Shown here piece after piece: positions 55,100 through 64,000 of a DNA stretch of 64,000 nt (position 1 is the stretch's first letter; every line of letters begins with the position of its first letter). The translations under genes and the position numbers were made by a program. Under the pieces are notes generated by a model that ran no database searches, was not told where the DNA came from, and was given only the letters and a program-made list of their open reading frames with translations. Source of the DNA: Gilvimarinus polysaccharolyticus (GTDB taxonomy: Bacteria > Pseudomonadota > Gammaproteobacteria > Pseudomonadales > Cellvibrionaceae); contig NZ_LFIJ01000002.1 of the NCBI RefSeq assembly GCF_001187555.1, forward strand, positions 497,920 to 561,919, in the 5' to 3' direction.

Positions 55100-57178
55100 A
55101 TGTCTCGCGATTTTCTATTCGAGTTGGGTACCGAAGAGCTGCCCCCTAAAGCCCTTAAAAGCTTATTAGCTGCACTTACCGCCGGTGTTAAATCAGGACT
55201 AGACAGTGCCGACCTAAGCTACGCAGCTATTAATAGCTACGCATCGCCGCGCCGTTTGGCATTAGTCGTAGAGCAGTTGGCCGAGGCCACTCCTGTATGC
55301 CAAGTCACCAATTGGGGCCCTCCGGCTCAGGTTGCCTTTGATGCCGAAGGTAAACCCACTCGTGCCGCCGAAGCATTTGCCAAAAAGAACGGCTTGAGCA
55401 TCGATCAACTCACCACAGAAAACGACGGTAAAGCCGAAAAACTTGTAGCCCACCAACAAGCCGGTGGCGAACCCGCCGTTGAACTATTGAGCGGTATTGT
55501 TAACGAAGCACTTGCCAAACTGCCCATTCCTAAGCGCATGCGCTGGGGTGCCAAACGCACAGAGTTTGTCCGCCCCGCACACTGGCTAGTAATGCTTTTT
55601 GGTAACGATGTAATAGAAGCAGAAGTACTGGGCCTAACGGCTGGACGCGAAAGCCGCGGCCACCGTTTTCATCACAACCAAGCCGTTAGCATCGACGCGC
55701 CTAGCAACTACGTTGCGACACTAAAAGCCGCTTATGTACAAGTGGATATGGCGGCCCGACGCGCATTAATTATTGAACAGGTTAACCGTGAAGCTGCAGC
55801 CATTAATGGCACCGCCGTTATCAATGAAGACTTGCTAGACGAAGTGACAAGCTTGGTAGAGTGGCCGGTCGCGTTAACCGGTCGCTTTGAAGAGCGCTTT
55901 TTAGATGTACCCGCCGAAGCACTGGTGTCGTCTATGGCCGAGCACCAAAAATACTTTCACGTGGTCGATAACGACGGTCAATTAAAACCCTTCTTTATTA
56001 CCGTGGCCAATATCGAATCAAAAGACCCAACTCAAGTCATCGACGGTAACGAGCGCGTGATTCGCCCGCGCCTGTCAGATGCCGCGTTCTTTTTTGAGAC
56101 CGATAAAAAACGCAGCTTAGAATCTCAGCGGCAACGCTTAAGCACGATTGTGTTTCAGGCCAAACTTGGCAGCATCTTAGATAAAACCGATCGCATAGCC
56201 GCCTTAGCTGCCAGTATCGCCAGCGATATTGGCGCCGACTCGCTTAAAGCTAAGCGCGCCGGTGAGCTATCTAAAGTCGATCTAGTTTCAGAGATGGTGC
56301 TGGAGTTTGACAAAATGCAGGGCATTGCCGGCTACTATTACGCCTTAAACGACGGCGAAGATACTGAAGTGGCCAATGCACTAAAAGAACAGTACTTGCC
56401 CAAGCACGCCGGTGACGAGCTACCCAAAACCGTAACCGGAACGCTAGTGGCCCTAGCCGATCGACTCGATACCATCGTTGGTATTTTTGGTATTGGACAA
56501 AAGCCTACCGGCTCAAAAGATCCGTTTGCACTGCGCCGTGCAAGTTTGGGCGCGCTGCGCTTAATGGTCGAAAAAGATATTAACTTAGATTTGCGCGAGC
56601 TGCTTACCCGCGCGGCAAGTGGCCACGGTAGCAACATTAAAGATGCTGACAACACCGTGGATGAATCGCTGGCGTATATGCTGGATCGTTTTCGCGCTTG
56701 GTATGAAGAAGATCAAATTGCCATCGAGGTATATTTGGCCGTTGCCGCGAAGAAACTCAGTCACCCTGTGGATATCAACACTCGAGTATTTGCTGTAGAT
56801 GCTTTTGCACAACTACCCGAAGCACAGGCGCTGGCCGCCGCCAATAAACGCGTGTCCAACATCTTAAGCAAGCTCGATAGCGCCCCGGCCACCGAGGTAA
56901 AACCCGAGTTGCTTAAAGAGCCTGCCGAGCAACAGCTGGCCGAGGCAATAGCCGACAAAGCGCAACGGGTACAACCGCTGTTTGCCGCGCGCCGTTACGC
57001 CGACGTGCTGGCTGAGCTTGCCACCTTACGAGCGCCAATTGATACCTTCTTTGACGATGTTATGGTGATGGCTGACGATGAGGCGCTCAAGAATAATCGT
57101 CTTGCGTTACTGGCTCAACTGCGCGGCTTATTCTTACAAGTGGCTGATATTTCTGCACTGGCACCGGCCAAAGGATAA
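55100..57178 (+). CDS. glyS: Glycyl-tRNA synthetase beta subunit
   Basis: tRNA-binding subunit of GlyRS, 692 residues, usual length. Motifs: FELGTEELPPKALKSL, RMRWG, EFVRPAHWLVMLFG, RGHRFHH, DPFALRR. Coupled to glyQ. gmhB follows five bases later, so the transcript continues. Confidence 0.97.
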   Translation: MSRDFLFELGTEELPPKALKSLLAALTAGVKSGLDSADLSYAAINSYASPRRLALVVEQLAEATPVCQVTNWGPPAQVAFDAEGKPTRAAEAFAKKNGLSIDQLTTENDGKAEKLVAHQQAGGEPAVELLSGIVNEALAKLPIPKRMRWGAKRTEFVRPAHWLVMLFGNDVIEAEVLGLTAGRESRGHRFHHNQAVSIDAPSNYVATLKAAYVQVDMAARRALIIEQVNREAAAINGTAVINEDLLDEVTSLVEWPVALTGRFEERFLDVPAEALVSSMAEHQKYFHVVDNDGQLKPFFITVANIESKDPTQVIDGNERVIRPRLSDAAFFFETDKKRSLESQRQRLSTIVFQAKLGSILDKTDRIAALAASIASDIGADSLKAKRAGELSKVDLVSEMVLEFDKMQGIAGYYYALNDGEDTEVANALKEQYLPKHAGDELPKTVTGTLVALADRLDTIVGIFGIGQKPTGSKDPFALRRASLGALRLMVEKDINLDLRELLTRAASGHGSNIKDADNTVDESLAYMLDRFRAWYEEDQIAIEVYLAVAAKKLSHPVDINTRVFAVDAFAQLPEAQALAAANKRVSNILSKLDSAPATEVKPELLKEPAEQQLAEAIADKAQRVQPLFAARRYADVLAELATLRAPIDTFFDDVMVMADDEALKNNRLALLAQLRGLFLQVADISALAPAKG

Positions 57179-57183
57179 TTGTT

Positions 57184-57759
57184 ATGAAACTGGTGATTCT
57201 CGATCGCGACGGCGTTATCAATCAAGACACCGGTGATTTTGTGCGCAATGCAGATGAGTGGCAGCCGATTCCCGGCAGTATTGCGGCAATCGCCCGTCTG
57301 CATCAGGCGGGCTTTACGGTTGTGGTAGCCACTAATCAGTCGGGCTTAGCGCGCGGCCACTTTGACCTAGATGATCTAGAAGCAATGCACGCTAAACTCA
57401 CTCAATTGGTTGAGGCTGAAGGGGCCGAGCTGGGCGCTATTTTTTATTGCCCTCATGGCCCTGATGACAACTGTAAATGCCGCAAACCTTTACCGGGATT
57501 AGTGGATGCCATCGAAGCCGAATTTAATACCAGTGCTGAAGGAGTTGCCTTGGTTGGCGACAGTTTGCGTGATTTACAAACAGGGCTGGCTAAAGGCTGT
57601 CGCCTAATACTAGTAGAGACCGGCAACGGCGCCACTACCCGCGCACAACTGGATCATACCCCCGGCGCGGATGCCGAGTTTTGTTTAGCGGGTCAAACCG
57701 TTACGGTTGTCGCCGACCTAACCGCCGCCGCTGAGCTAATTATTAAGCAGGACGCCTAA
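57184..57759 (+). CDS. gmhB: D-glycero-beta-D-manno-heptose-1,7-bisphosphate 7-phosphatase
   Basis: HAD-type phosphatase in ADP-heptose synthesis for lipopolysaccharide core. 191 residues; nucleophile motif LDRDGVIN (Asp7, Asp9), ATNQSGLARG, the zinc-binding loop CPHGPDDNCKCRKPLPG, and GDSLRDLQTG. The neighbouring glyQS and acyltransferase arrangement is common in gammaproteobacteria. Confidence 0.96.
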   Translation: MKLVILDRDGVINQDTGDFVRNADEWQPIPGSIAAIARLHQAGFTVVVATNQSGLARGHFDLDDLEAMHAKLTQLVEAEGAELGAIFYCPHGPDDNCKCRKPLPGLVDAIEAEFNTSAEGVALVGDSLRDLQTGLAKGCRLILVETGNGATTRAQLDHTPGADAEFCLAGQTVTVVADLTAAAELIIKQDA

Positions 57760-58550
57760 TGTTATTGTTCCTGCGTACGCTATTGTTTAATACTGGATAC
57801 TACGGCTCGGGCATTATAGCCGGTAGCCTCAGCGTTATTATCTGGCCTATTTTACCCTACCCACAGCGCTGGCGGGTTGTCACACTATGGAACCGTTTTG
57901 TCATTTGGTGGTTAAAGGTCGCCTGTAATATTCGCACAGAGATCATCGATAAACGCCAACACAACGATCACCCAGTAGTGATTATGGCCAAACACCAAAG
58001 CACATGGGAAACCATGTTTTTACAGTATCACTTGGCACCGGTCAGTATTATTTTAAAAAAAGAACTGTTGCGAATTCCATTTTTTGGCTGGGGACTGGCA
58101 TCAATGCGACCCATCGCCATTGATCGCAGCAATCCAATGCAAGCGCTTAAAGATGTAAAAACAAAGAGTATTGCGCGCTTAGAGCAAGGTATCAGCGTGT
58201 TAGTGTTTCCCGAAGGCACTCGCATCAAATTAGGTACAGAGGGTAAGTATGCCCGCAGCGGTGCCGACATTGCCTGTGCTACCGGCACCCCGATTATCCC
58301 AGTCGCTCACAACGCCGCCGAATGTTGGCCACATAAGCATTTTTTAAAATACCCCGGAGTCATTACCGTTGTTATCGGTGATGCTATTCGCACCGAAGGA
58401 CGTGATCGTAAAACCCTAACAGAAGAAGTAAAGAACTGGATTGAGCAACAAATCGAACAATTGCCGCTTGCCCGTGACGACGGTATTTATGCCCCATGGC
58501 AACGAGAGAAAAATACCCCCGTTACAGCGCCGGTGCGCCCGGGGGAATAA
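57759..58550 (+). CDS. PlsC-family 1-acyl-sn-glycerol-3-phosphate acyltransferase
   Basis: 263-residue membrane-associated acyltransferase. Motif I is KHQSTWE (the usual HX4D with Glu in place of Asp), motif II region GWGLASMRPIAIDR, motif III FPEGTR, motif IV TPIIPVAHNA. The start codon overlaps the gmhB stop (TAATG). Its last 29 bases overlap the end of the convergent PL10-like gene. Confidence 0.92.
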   Translation: MLLFLRTLLFNTGYYGSGIIAGSLSVIIWPILPYPQRWRVVTLWNRFVIWWLKVACNIRTEIIDKRQHNDHPVVIMAKHQSTWETMFLQYHLAPVSIILKKELLRIPFFGWGLASMRPIAIDRSNPMQALKDVKTKSIARLEQGISVLVFPEGTRIKLGTEGKYARSGADIACATGTPIIPVAHNAAECWPHKHFLKYPGVITVVIGDAIRTEGRDRKTLTEEVKNWIEQQIEQLPLARDDGIYAPWQREKNTPVTAPVRPGE

Positions 58551-59643
58551 TTGCGCGACGCCGCCAGCGTGGATAATCTGTTTGCAATAAATCGCGCGCC
58601 CAGTTGCCGTACCAATCTTTATCTGCCATTAAAGTATTTATCTCAGCGGGCACCAGCAGCCGACCACTAGCGTCATTAACCAATGGTTGATTTGTGCTAA
58701 TGGTGTACTGCCTAGCCCACAAGGCTTTGCGCGGCTGCGCCACCCGAGAATACGCCGGCAACCAGCCTTGTTGTTTGCCCCCCGCCCGCAATTGCACCTG
58801 CTGTAGGGTGTTACGCGAAAACCAATCCACCGCTCCTGTTACTGCCCGTACAACTTCAGCCGGTGGCCGCTGTATCTGCATAAGATACCGAGTAATAATC
58901 ACGCTGACTTCAGGGTCCAGTGCAGCCACAGCCTCGGCATTGGCTGCGGTGGGCAACGATGAACTCAGCTCGTAAGCCGCCGCCCAAATACTGGCGCGAC
59001 TATCGTATGCCTGCTGTAGGCGCAACAGTAACTGATCGCCTTTACGGACACTATCCGCCGCCTTGCGCCGCACATCAAATGGAACATAGCCGTAAGGCAT
59101 CTCACCACTTGCAACGCGACGCAAAAACCTAAGAGCATTAATGGTGGCGCGGGTATTAATCGTTGGATCACCGCCTTCAGCAAGCTGCACCTTCTGACTC
59201 CAACCGCCATTGTACAGCTGCGCTGACATAACTAAACGCAAAGCTTTTCTGGCGCTATCGCGATAGCGTACGTCGCCGGTTTGTAGATAAACGTGAGACA
59301 AGTAAAAGATTTGCGGAAATATATTGCCGTTAGCAAAACTCGCATCGTGAGCATTTTGCTGTTGTAAAAATATTTGTTGTTGCTCGGCGGTCAGTTTACG
59401 AAACGGATTAAGGTTGGCGGGCCAACCGCCGTTATTGCGCTGCATCAACAAAAGGTTATCGGCAATCGCGAGGATTTGATTTTGGTCGTACAGATCTACC
59501 TGTTGATCTCCGTGACTGCGCTGCCAAAAATCAAGCACCCGAGTAAAACCATCGGTCGCCACGGGCCGATACACCGGAGGCTGATGGCCACAAGCACCGA
59601 GCGTAAATAACAAAACGATAACTGTTGTGCGGATACGAATCAA
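58522..59643 (-). CDS. PL10 pectate-lyase-like lipoprotein with altered active-site motifs
   Basis: 373 residues. The lipobox LGAC places lipidation at Cys18. The fold of family 10 polysaccharide lyases is recognisable: LLLMQRNNGGWPANLNPF (64-81), DVRYRDSARKALRLVMSAQL, YNGGWSQ, a long C-terminal part with ITRYLMQIQRPPAEVVRAV, WFSRN, ALWARQYTISTNQPL, and DWYGNWARDLL. The segments that hold the catalytic and Ca2+ residues in true PL10 enzymes differ: the STIDN-like position reads SFANGN, the NDNAM-like position reads INTRAT, and the AR-x-YE position reads ANAEA. It may be an inactive binding or sensing protein or act on a different substrate. The start appears to be TTG. Confidence 0.8.
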   Translation of the reverse strand: MIRIRTTVIVLLFTLGACGHQPPVYRPVATDGFTRVLDFWQRSHGDQQVDLYDQNQILAIADNLLLMQRNNGGWPANLNPFRKLTAEQQQIFLQQQNAHDASFANGNIFPQIFYLSHVYLQTGDVRYRDSARKALRLVMSAQLYNGGWSQKVQLAEGGDPTINTRATINALRFLRRVASGEMPYGYVPFDVRRKAADSVRKGDQLLLRLQQAYDSRASIWAAAYELSSSLPTAANAEAVAALDPEVSVIITRYLMQIQRPPAEVVRAVTGAVDWFSRNTLQQVQLRAGGKQQGWLPAYSRVAQPRKALWARQYTISTNQPLVNDASGRLLVPAEINTLMADKDWYGNWARDLLQTDYPRWRRRAIIPPGAPAL

Positions 59644-59856
59644 AGCTGCGCTCGAGGTCGGCGGAATAAGTAGAAGCTGGGCACATTGTAACCCAACATC
59701 CGCGCACCGGAATACGCTATCGACCTGCTGAACAATACTTAGCTCTTCTTGTTATTGCGCAGTTAATAGATTTTAAGGACAAAACGTGATGCTGCACGCA
59801 ATAAACCACACTAAAAAGCGCCACGCTAAATACGCATGACGCCTATGCTCATTGAC
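59644..59856. other. Intergenic region leuA / PL10-like gene
   Basis: About 210 bases between two minus-strand genes. A weak AGCG/CGCT stem followed by a short T run on the minus strand (near 59812-59826) could terminate leuA. Nothing else was recognised. Confidence 0.3.
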
Positions 59857-61554
59857 TCAGCTTAAAGCTACAGCCATCGATGTGGCCAACACTGCATCGG
59901 TGCGCGAGCGATTAATACCGTTGATTAATGCTTTTATTGCTGCGGCAACAATACTGCCATCACGACCGACGCCAAACACGGGGTCGCTCGAGCCAAACCG
60001 CAGTTCAATATAACTCACCGCATCACCCTTGGCTCCACCGCCGCTAATAGCGTGCTCGTGATAATCCAACACCACTATAGGCTCATCAACCAGTGGCTGT
60101 AAGGCGGCCAGCGCTGCCGCAACCGGCCCGCTCCCCTGTCCTATTAAACGCTGACGCTGTCCCGCAACACTTACCTCCAGCGCCATAGACACCTCGTCAT
60201 CGCGACTGTGTTGTTCGTTATGATGGTAGCTAAGCGGCTCACCGACTTGTAGATACTCTCGCTCAAACAAGGCAAATATATCAGCGCTCGTGACTTCTTT
60301 ACCTGTTTTATCGGTATGCGCCTGAACAATGCGACTAAACTCTATTTGCAGGCGTCGCGGTATATCCAAGCCAAACTCTTGCGCCAACAAAAAACTAATG
60401 CCGCCTTTACCGGACTGACTGTTAACCCGCACGACCGACTCGTAAGAGCGACCGAGATCAGCCGGATCAACAGGCAAATATGGCACCCGCCAAACATCAT
60501 CAGCTTGGCGCTGAGCAAAACCTTTTTTAATCGCATCTTGGTGTGAGCCCGAAAACGCAGTAAAAACTAGCTCGCCCGCATAGGGGTGGCGCGGATGCAC
60601 CGGCAATTGATTGCACTGCTCGACCAACTGCCGCACTTGGTCTATATGACCAAAATCAAGGCCTGGATGCACACCTTGGGTATACAAATTAAGCGCCAAC
60701 GTCACTAAATCAACATTACCGGTGCGCTCACCGTTGCCAAACAAACAACCTTCGACCCGATCGGCACCAGCCATTACAGCTAACTCTGCAGCCGCCACTG
60801 CCGTACCGCGATCGTTATGTGGGTGCACACTTAAAACAATACTATCGCGCCGCTCGAGATTGCGATGCATCCACTCAATTTGATCCGCATAGGTGTTAGG
60901 GGTAGCCATTTCTACGGTTGCCGGCAAGTTAACAATCATTTTATGGCTGGTGCTTGGCTGCCAAATAGCCGATACCGCATCAACCACCTCTTTGGCAAAG
61001 GGCAACTCGGTACCGGAAAACACCTCGGGAGAATACTGATAAACCCACTCGGTATCGGGGTAACGCGCAACGGCCTCTTGCACCCAACGGGTGCCTTGCT
61101 CGGCAATAGCTTTAACTCCAGCTTGGTCAGTGCGATAAACAATCTCACGAAAATCCGGCGCCGTCGGATTATACATATGCACGATCGCACGCCGCGCCCC
61201 AGCCAAAGACTCTACCGTCCGATCAATCAGCTCTTGACGCGCCTGAGTTAATACCTCAATAGTGACGTCATCGGGTATATGCTTATCTGTAATTAACAGC
61301 CGCACCAAATCAAAGTCAGCCTGCGAAGCCGAGGGGAAACCCACCTCTATTTCTTTAAAGCCCATCGCTACCAACGCTTTAAAGAACTTTAACTTGGTGG
61401 CCACCGACATAGGGTCAATCAACGCCTGATTACCATCACGCAGATCTGTACTCATCCAAACAGGGGGTTTACTAATGGTTTTATTGGGCCACTGACGATC
61501 TTGTAAATCGATTGGGGCAAAGGCGTGATATTTGGTGTTTGGCTGCGTTAACAT
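59857..61554 (-). CDS. leuA: 2-isopropylmalate synthase
   Basis: First committed step of leucine synthesis: condenses acetyl-CoA with 2-oxoisovalerate. 565 residues, of the longer LeuA type 2 form. Motifs: [13 protein letters not shown] (metal and substrate), [42 protein letters not shown], and a C-terminal allosteric domain ([18 protein letters not shown]). AGGAG precedes the ATG. It is divergent from an Lrp-family regulator gene, which may control it. Confidence 0.96.
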   Translation of the reverse strand: MLTQPNTKYHAFAPIDLQDRQWPNKTISKPPVWMSTDLRDGNQALIDPMSVATKLKFFKALVAMGFKEIEVGFPSASQADFDLVRLLITDKHIPDDVTIEVLTQARQELIDRTVESLAGARRAIVHMYNPTAPDFREIVYRTDQAGVKAIAEQGTRWVQEAVARYPDTEWVYQYSPEVFSGTELPFAKEVVDAVSAIWQPSTSHKMIVNLPATVEMATPNTYADQIEWMHRNLERRDSIVLSVHPHNDRGTAVAAAELAVMAGADRVEGCLFGNGERTGNVDLVTLALNLYTQGVHPGLDFGHIDQVRQLVEQCNQLPVHPRHPYAGELVFTAFSGSHQDAIKKGFAQRQADDVWRVPYLPVDPADLGRSYESVVRVNSQSGKGGISFLLAQEFGLDIPRRLQIEFSRIVQAHTDKTGKEVTSADIFALFEREYLQVGEPLSYHHNEQHSRDDEVSMALEVSVAGQRQRLIGQGSGPVAAALAALQPLVDEPIVVLDYHEHAISGGGAKGDAVSYIELRFGSSDPVFGVGRDGSIVAAAIKALINGINRSRTDAVLATSMAVALS

Positions 61555-61813
61555 GACTGGCTCCTAGTGTACGATAGACTATTGGGGCGGCTGGTGTTGC
61601 GTATACGCGGGGGATCACCCCTTGTTACTCCACCTGGCTTGTGGCCTCTGTATCTCAACCCGCTTATGGCCGGTTGTCGATGTTGCTACCCATGCACTTA
61701 GTATAGGGAATACGCCACAGCAGATGATTGCCAAAAATAACCTTACACTTACATTTATTAGCATATTGTTGCGCTATAGTTAAAACACTAAGAATTTTAA
61801 TAGGAATGTGTTT
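61555..61813. promoter_or_regulatory. Divergent leuA / Lrp regulator control region
   Basis: About 260 bases. A good -10 box TATACT lies on the minus strand near 61704-61699, giving leuA a 5' UTR of about 140 bases. On the plus strand TATAGT (about 61776-61781) is a likely -10 for the regulator. The leuA leader contains a nine-codon frame without leucine codons, so classical leucine attenuation is not supported. Likely operator sites for the Lrp-type protein lie here. Confidence 0.45.
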
Positions 61814-62293
61814 GTGAGCACGCAACTTGACCGATACGACGGGATGATTCTCGAGCGTTTACAGCGGGATGGAAGAATATCCAATCAAGAGCTGGCCGAT
61901 GCAATTAGCCTTTCACCGTCACCCTGCCTACGCCGGGTGCGACAGCTAGAAGAAGACGGCATGATTGATGGTTATGTCGCGCTACTTAATGCTCGCAAGC
62001 TAGGGCTAAACCTAACCGCACTTATCCAAATCAGTATGGACCGGCATACTCCCGAGCGCTTTGAAAACTTTGAAAATGCCATTGCCGACTACCCCGAAGT
62101 GCTTGAGTGTCATCTTATTACTGGGCAATCGGCCGATTACCAAATCAAAGTTATTGTTGCGGATATGGACGCGTTTCAACATTTCTTGCTTAACAAACTA
62201 ACGCGAATTGAGGGTGTTACCGGCGTACAATCGTCTTTTATACTTAAATCCCCCATCCGTACCACAGCACTGCCTATTTCACACAAAGCCTAA
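61814..62293 (+). CDS. Lrp/AsnC family transcriptional regulator
   Basis: 159 residues: helix-turn-helix near the N-terminus (ISNQELADAISLSPSPCLRRV, given in part as NQELADAISLSPSPCLRR) and an AsnC/RAM ligand-binding domain (VLECHLITGQSADYQIKVIV). Start GTG 61814 is chosen because AGGA is eight bases upstream; the frame begins two codons earlier at another GTG. It is divergent from leuA, suggesting control of leucine synthesis or its own expression. Confidence 0.93.
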   Translation: MSTQLDRYDGMILERLQRDGRISNQELADAISLSPSPCLRRVRQLEEDGMIDGYVALLNARKLGLNLTALIQISMDRHTPERFENFENAIADYPEVLECHLITGQSADYQIKVIVADMDAFQHFLLNKLTRIEGVTGVQSSFILKSPIRTTALPISHKA

Positions 62294-62322
62294 ATCGTCG
62301 CACCCTTAACATTGAGATTGAT

Positions 62323-63258
62323 ATGATTCGCTTTATACAACTGGCCACCGTAAGTCTTTTATGTTTAGCCACCCAAGGATTTTCTGCCACGTCAACCACC
62401 GAGACAGTCAATGGTGATGCCGCCCTTGAGCGCATCAGCTACATGAGTGAGATTGACAAACAAGAGCGGGATTTTTTTGTTTATCTGCCACAGAATTACC
62501 ACACACAACCCGACAAACAATGGCCTGTAATTTTATTCTTACACGGTAATGGGGAGCGTGGCGACGGTAAAGAAGACCTTGATTATGTATTAATTCATGG
62601 GCCGTTATACGAGGCATGGATTCAGAAAAAAGACCTGCCTTTTATTATTATCTCCCCCCAGTTGCCTATGTTTGGCATGGACAAGCGCGGCATCAGCTAC
62701 ATCGACAATCGCTCTCGCTCACAAATCCCTCAACGCCAAGCTTCAGGGGTACCGCCTCGCCCACCCTACTTTGCCACCCCACAACCTATGACGGGAGTTG
62801 CAGCCCATACCGATATGGATGCGATTCCACCCAAATTACCAGGAGGTTGGGATAAAGTAGATAATGACTTAATGACAATCATTGCCGATGTCCAAAAAAA
62901 GTTTCGTACTGACATCAGTCGACTGTACCTAACCGGCATGAGTTATGGCGGATACGGCACTTGGTGGATGGCCAGCCAGCACCCAACGCTATTTGCAGCT
63001 ATTGCACCCGTGGTTGGCTGGGGCCACCCCAGTTACGTCGCACCTATTGCCAAGCATCAGATCCCTGTATGGCAATTTGCCGGCGGACGTGATTCAGCTG
63101 TGCCAATTCAATATTTTTACCCAGCGCTCAATCGCTTAGAACAGCTAGGCCACACTCACGTGCGTTTCACCACGCACGAAGATATGGGACACGATGCGTG
63201 GCGCCGAGTATATAAAAGCGATGATTTTTATCAGTGGCTACTAGAACAAAGCCGCTAA
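62323..63258 (+). CDS. Secreted alpha/beta-hydrolase (esterase, prolyl-oligopeptidase-like)
   Basis: 311 residues with a signal peptide (FIQLATVSLLCLATQGFSA). Oxyanion region LFLHGNGERGDG, nucleophile Ser207 in GMSYGGYG, acid Asp257 in GGRDSAVP and His290 in MGHDAW form a full catalytic triad. Similar secreted proteins are annotated as phospholipases, carboxylesterases or acetyl-xylan/feruloyl-esterase-like; the substrate is unknown. The gene set suggests polysaccharide side-chain removal as one option. Converges on the histidine kinase gene with six bases between. Confidence 0.88.
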   Translation: MIRFIQLATVSLLCLATQGFSATSTTETVNGDAALERISYMSEIDKQERDFFVYLPQNYHTQPDKQWPVILFLHGNGERGDGKEDLDYVLIHGPLYEAWIQKKDLPFIIISPQLPMFGMDKRGISYIDNRSRSQIPQRQASGVPPRPPYFATPQPMTGVAAHTDMDAIPPKLPGGWDKVDNDLMTIIADVQKKFRTDISRLYLTGMSYGGYGTWWMASQHPTLFAAIAPVVGWGHPSYVAPIAKHQIPVWQFAGGRDSAVPIQYFYPALNRLEQLGHTHVRFTTHEDMGHDAWRRVYKSDDFYQWLLEQSR

Positions 63259-63264
63259 TCAATT

Positions 63265-64000
63265 TTATTTTTTAGGCCGGGGTAGCGATACAAAAAATTT
63301 ACTTCCCCGGCCAAATTCTGACTCATACCAAATTGAGCCCGACATATTCTCGACCAAAGCCTTTGTGATATACAGCCCAAGTCCAGTACCACTTTTTTCT
63401 CGACTATCGCTAGAGTCTGCCTGTGAAAACCGCTCAAATATATATTTCTTAAAATATTCCGGTATACCGCGACCATAATCTTTAATCATAAATGTAGCTT
63501 CATCCAAACTAACACTCAGACCAATCTCAACATCACCACCTGGCTTAGAATATTTTATAGCGTTTGATAAAAGGTTTACTAAGATCTGGATTAGACGGTT
63601 TTTATCGGCTCTGATCGTTATATAATCAAACGCCTTTAAGTCATCAAGCTTTACTATATTAACCTTATACCCTTGCGCAAAAACTTCCATACTCTCAATC
63701 GACTGATTGATAAGATCTACCAAATTAAACGTTTCAATATTAAAATTAACCTGATCGAACTCTAGTTTTTCAATATCAAGAATATCACCAACTAACTGCT
63801 GTAATCGCTCAGCATTGGTACTTGCGATATCAATCATTTTTTTTATTTTTTCGTCTACCGCACCAAGTGCTCCAGAGCCAACCAACCTAAGTGCTCCGTT
63901 TATGGACGTTAGCGGGGTTCTTAGCTCATGACTTATGGTGCTAATAAATTCACTTTTTAAACGCTCCGATTTTTTCCGCTCCGTTAGATCATGAAAAATT
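63265..64000 (-). CDS. Sensor histidine kinase, 3' part (cut by window edge)
   Basis: C-terminal part of a membrane or PAS-linked sensor kinase; the gene continues past the right edge. Reading from the edge: end of a PAS-type domain (DLTERKKSERLKSEF), HisKA with the phosphoacceptor in STISHELRTPLTSING (His codon at 63930-63928), then HATPase_c with N box LVNLLSNAIKYS, G1 DYGRGIP, F box YIFERFSQ and G2 GTGLGLYITKALVE. It ends in SLPRPKK with no receiver domain, so it is a classical, not hybrid, kinase at this end. The partner regulator is not in the window. Confidence 0.93.
   Translation of the reverse strand, partial: IFHDLTERKKSERLKSEFISTISHELRTPLTSINGALRLVGSGALGAVDEKIKKMIDIASTNAERLQQLVGDILDIEKLEFDQVNFNIETFNLVDLINQSIESMEVFAQGYKVNIVKLDDLKAFDYITIRADKNRLIQILVNLLSNAIKYSKPGGDVEIGLSVSLDEATFMIKDYGRGIPEYFKKYIFERFSQADSSDSREKSGTGLGLYITKALVENMSGSIWYESEFGRGSKFFVSLPRPKK

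Noticed and set aside
57759-58550. Loss of the acyltransferase catalytic Asp in the PlsC-family protein (HX4E)
   Set aside because: The Asp-to-Glu form HQSTWE is, from memory, common in this gmhB-linked branch, so I do not treat it as inactivation.
61615-61720. Leucine attenuator upstream of leuA
   Set aside because: The only small ATG frame in the leader has no leucine codons, and I see no pair of alternative hairpins followed by a T run.

Overview
The window looks like a chromosomal segment of a marine polysaccharide-degrading gammaproteobacterium, most likely of the Cellvibrionaceae (Saccharophagus/Teredinibacter/Cellvibrio group). This is an inference from three things: the aa3 cytochrome oxidase cluster and the dprA-LysM-def-fmt-rsmB-trkA-trkH block are laid out as in Pseudomonas-like genomes; secreted carbohydrate-active proteins are scattered among housekeeping genes (a GH95 fucosidase-like enzyme, a GH19 chitinase with serine-rich linkers, a PL10-like lipoprotein, a large TonB-dependent receptor); and no rRNA, tRNA or phage was seen.

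Layout. 1-2193 is the attI end of a chromosomal integron: an integron integrase pointing right, an attI region, and two cassettes running left (one with no recognisable gene, one with a 106-residue hypothetical protein). The second cassette's attC is cut by the window edge. 2218-4953 is aconitase A. 5279-10921 holds a TonB-dependent receptor and a GH95 enzyme, each behind a near-identical promoter, so probably one sugar-uptake regulon. 11171-20047 is the complete aa3-type cytochrome c oxidase cluster with its copper and haem A factors. 20473-27153 carries a MATE transporter, an unknown gene, a periplasmic binding protein, yheV-prlC, a gamma-carbonic anhydrase and a FAH-family hydrolase. 27150-30761 holds a GGDEF/EAL signalling protein, YjbQ and a ribosome hibernation factor.

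31118-36540 is more accessory: a PhoX-family phosphatase lipoprotein on a collagen-like stalk, a lipoprotein with two c-type haem motifs, then the chitinase. 36591-47920 is core metabolism and information processing (aroE, hemF, tsaC, purE, dprA, a LysM protein, def, fmt, rsmB, trkA, trkH). 47979-49633 has two conserved proteins of unknown function. 49654-52890 is a compact three-gene operon: retropepsin-like protease, inactive transglutaminase fused to membrane helices, RimK-like ATP-grasp ligase. 53005-58550 has a lipid A-type acyltransferase, glyQS, gmhB and a PlsC-family acyltransferase. 58522-63258 has a PL10-like lipoprotein with altered active-site segments, leuA, a divergent Lrp-family regulator and a secreted esterase. 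The right edge cuts a sensor histidine kinase.

I found no wholly new defence or mobile system. The strongest leads are the integron end with its gene-less first cassette and unusual attI region, the duplicated promoter in front of the receptor and GH95 genes, the PhoX/dihaem lipoprotein pair, the ligase/transglutaminase/protease operon, and the PL10 homologue that seems to have lost its catalytic motifs.
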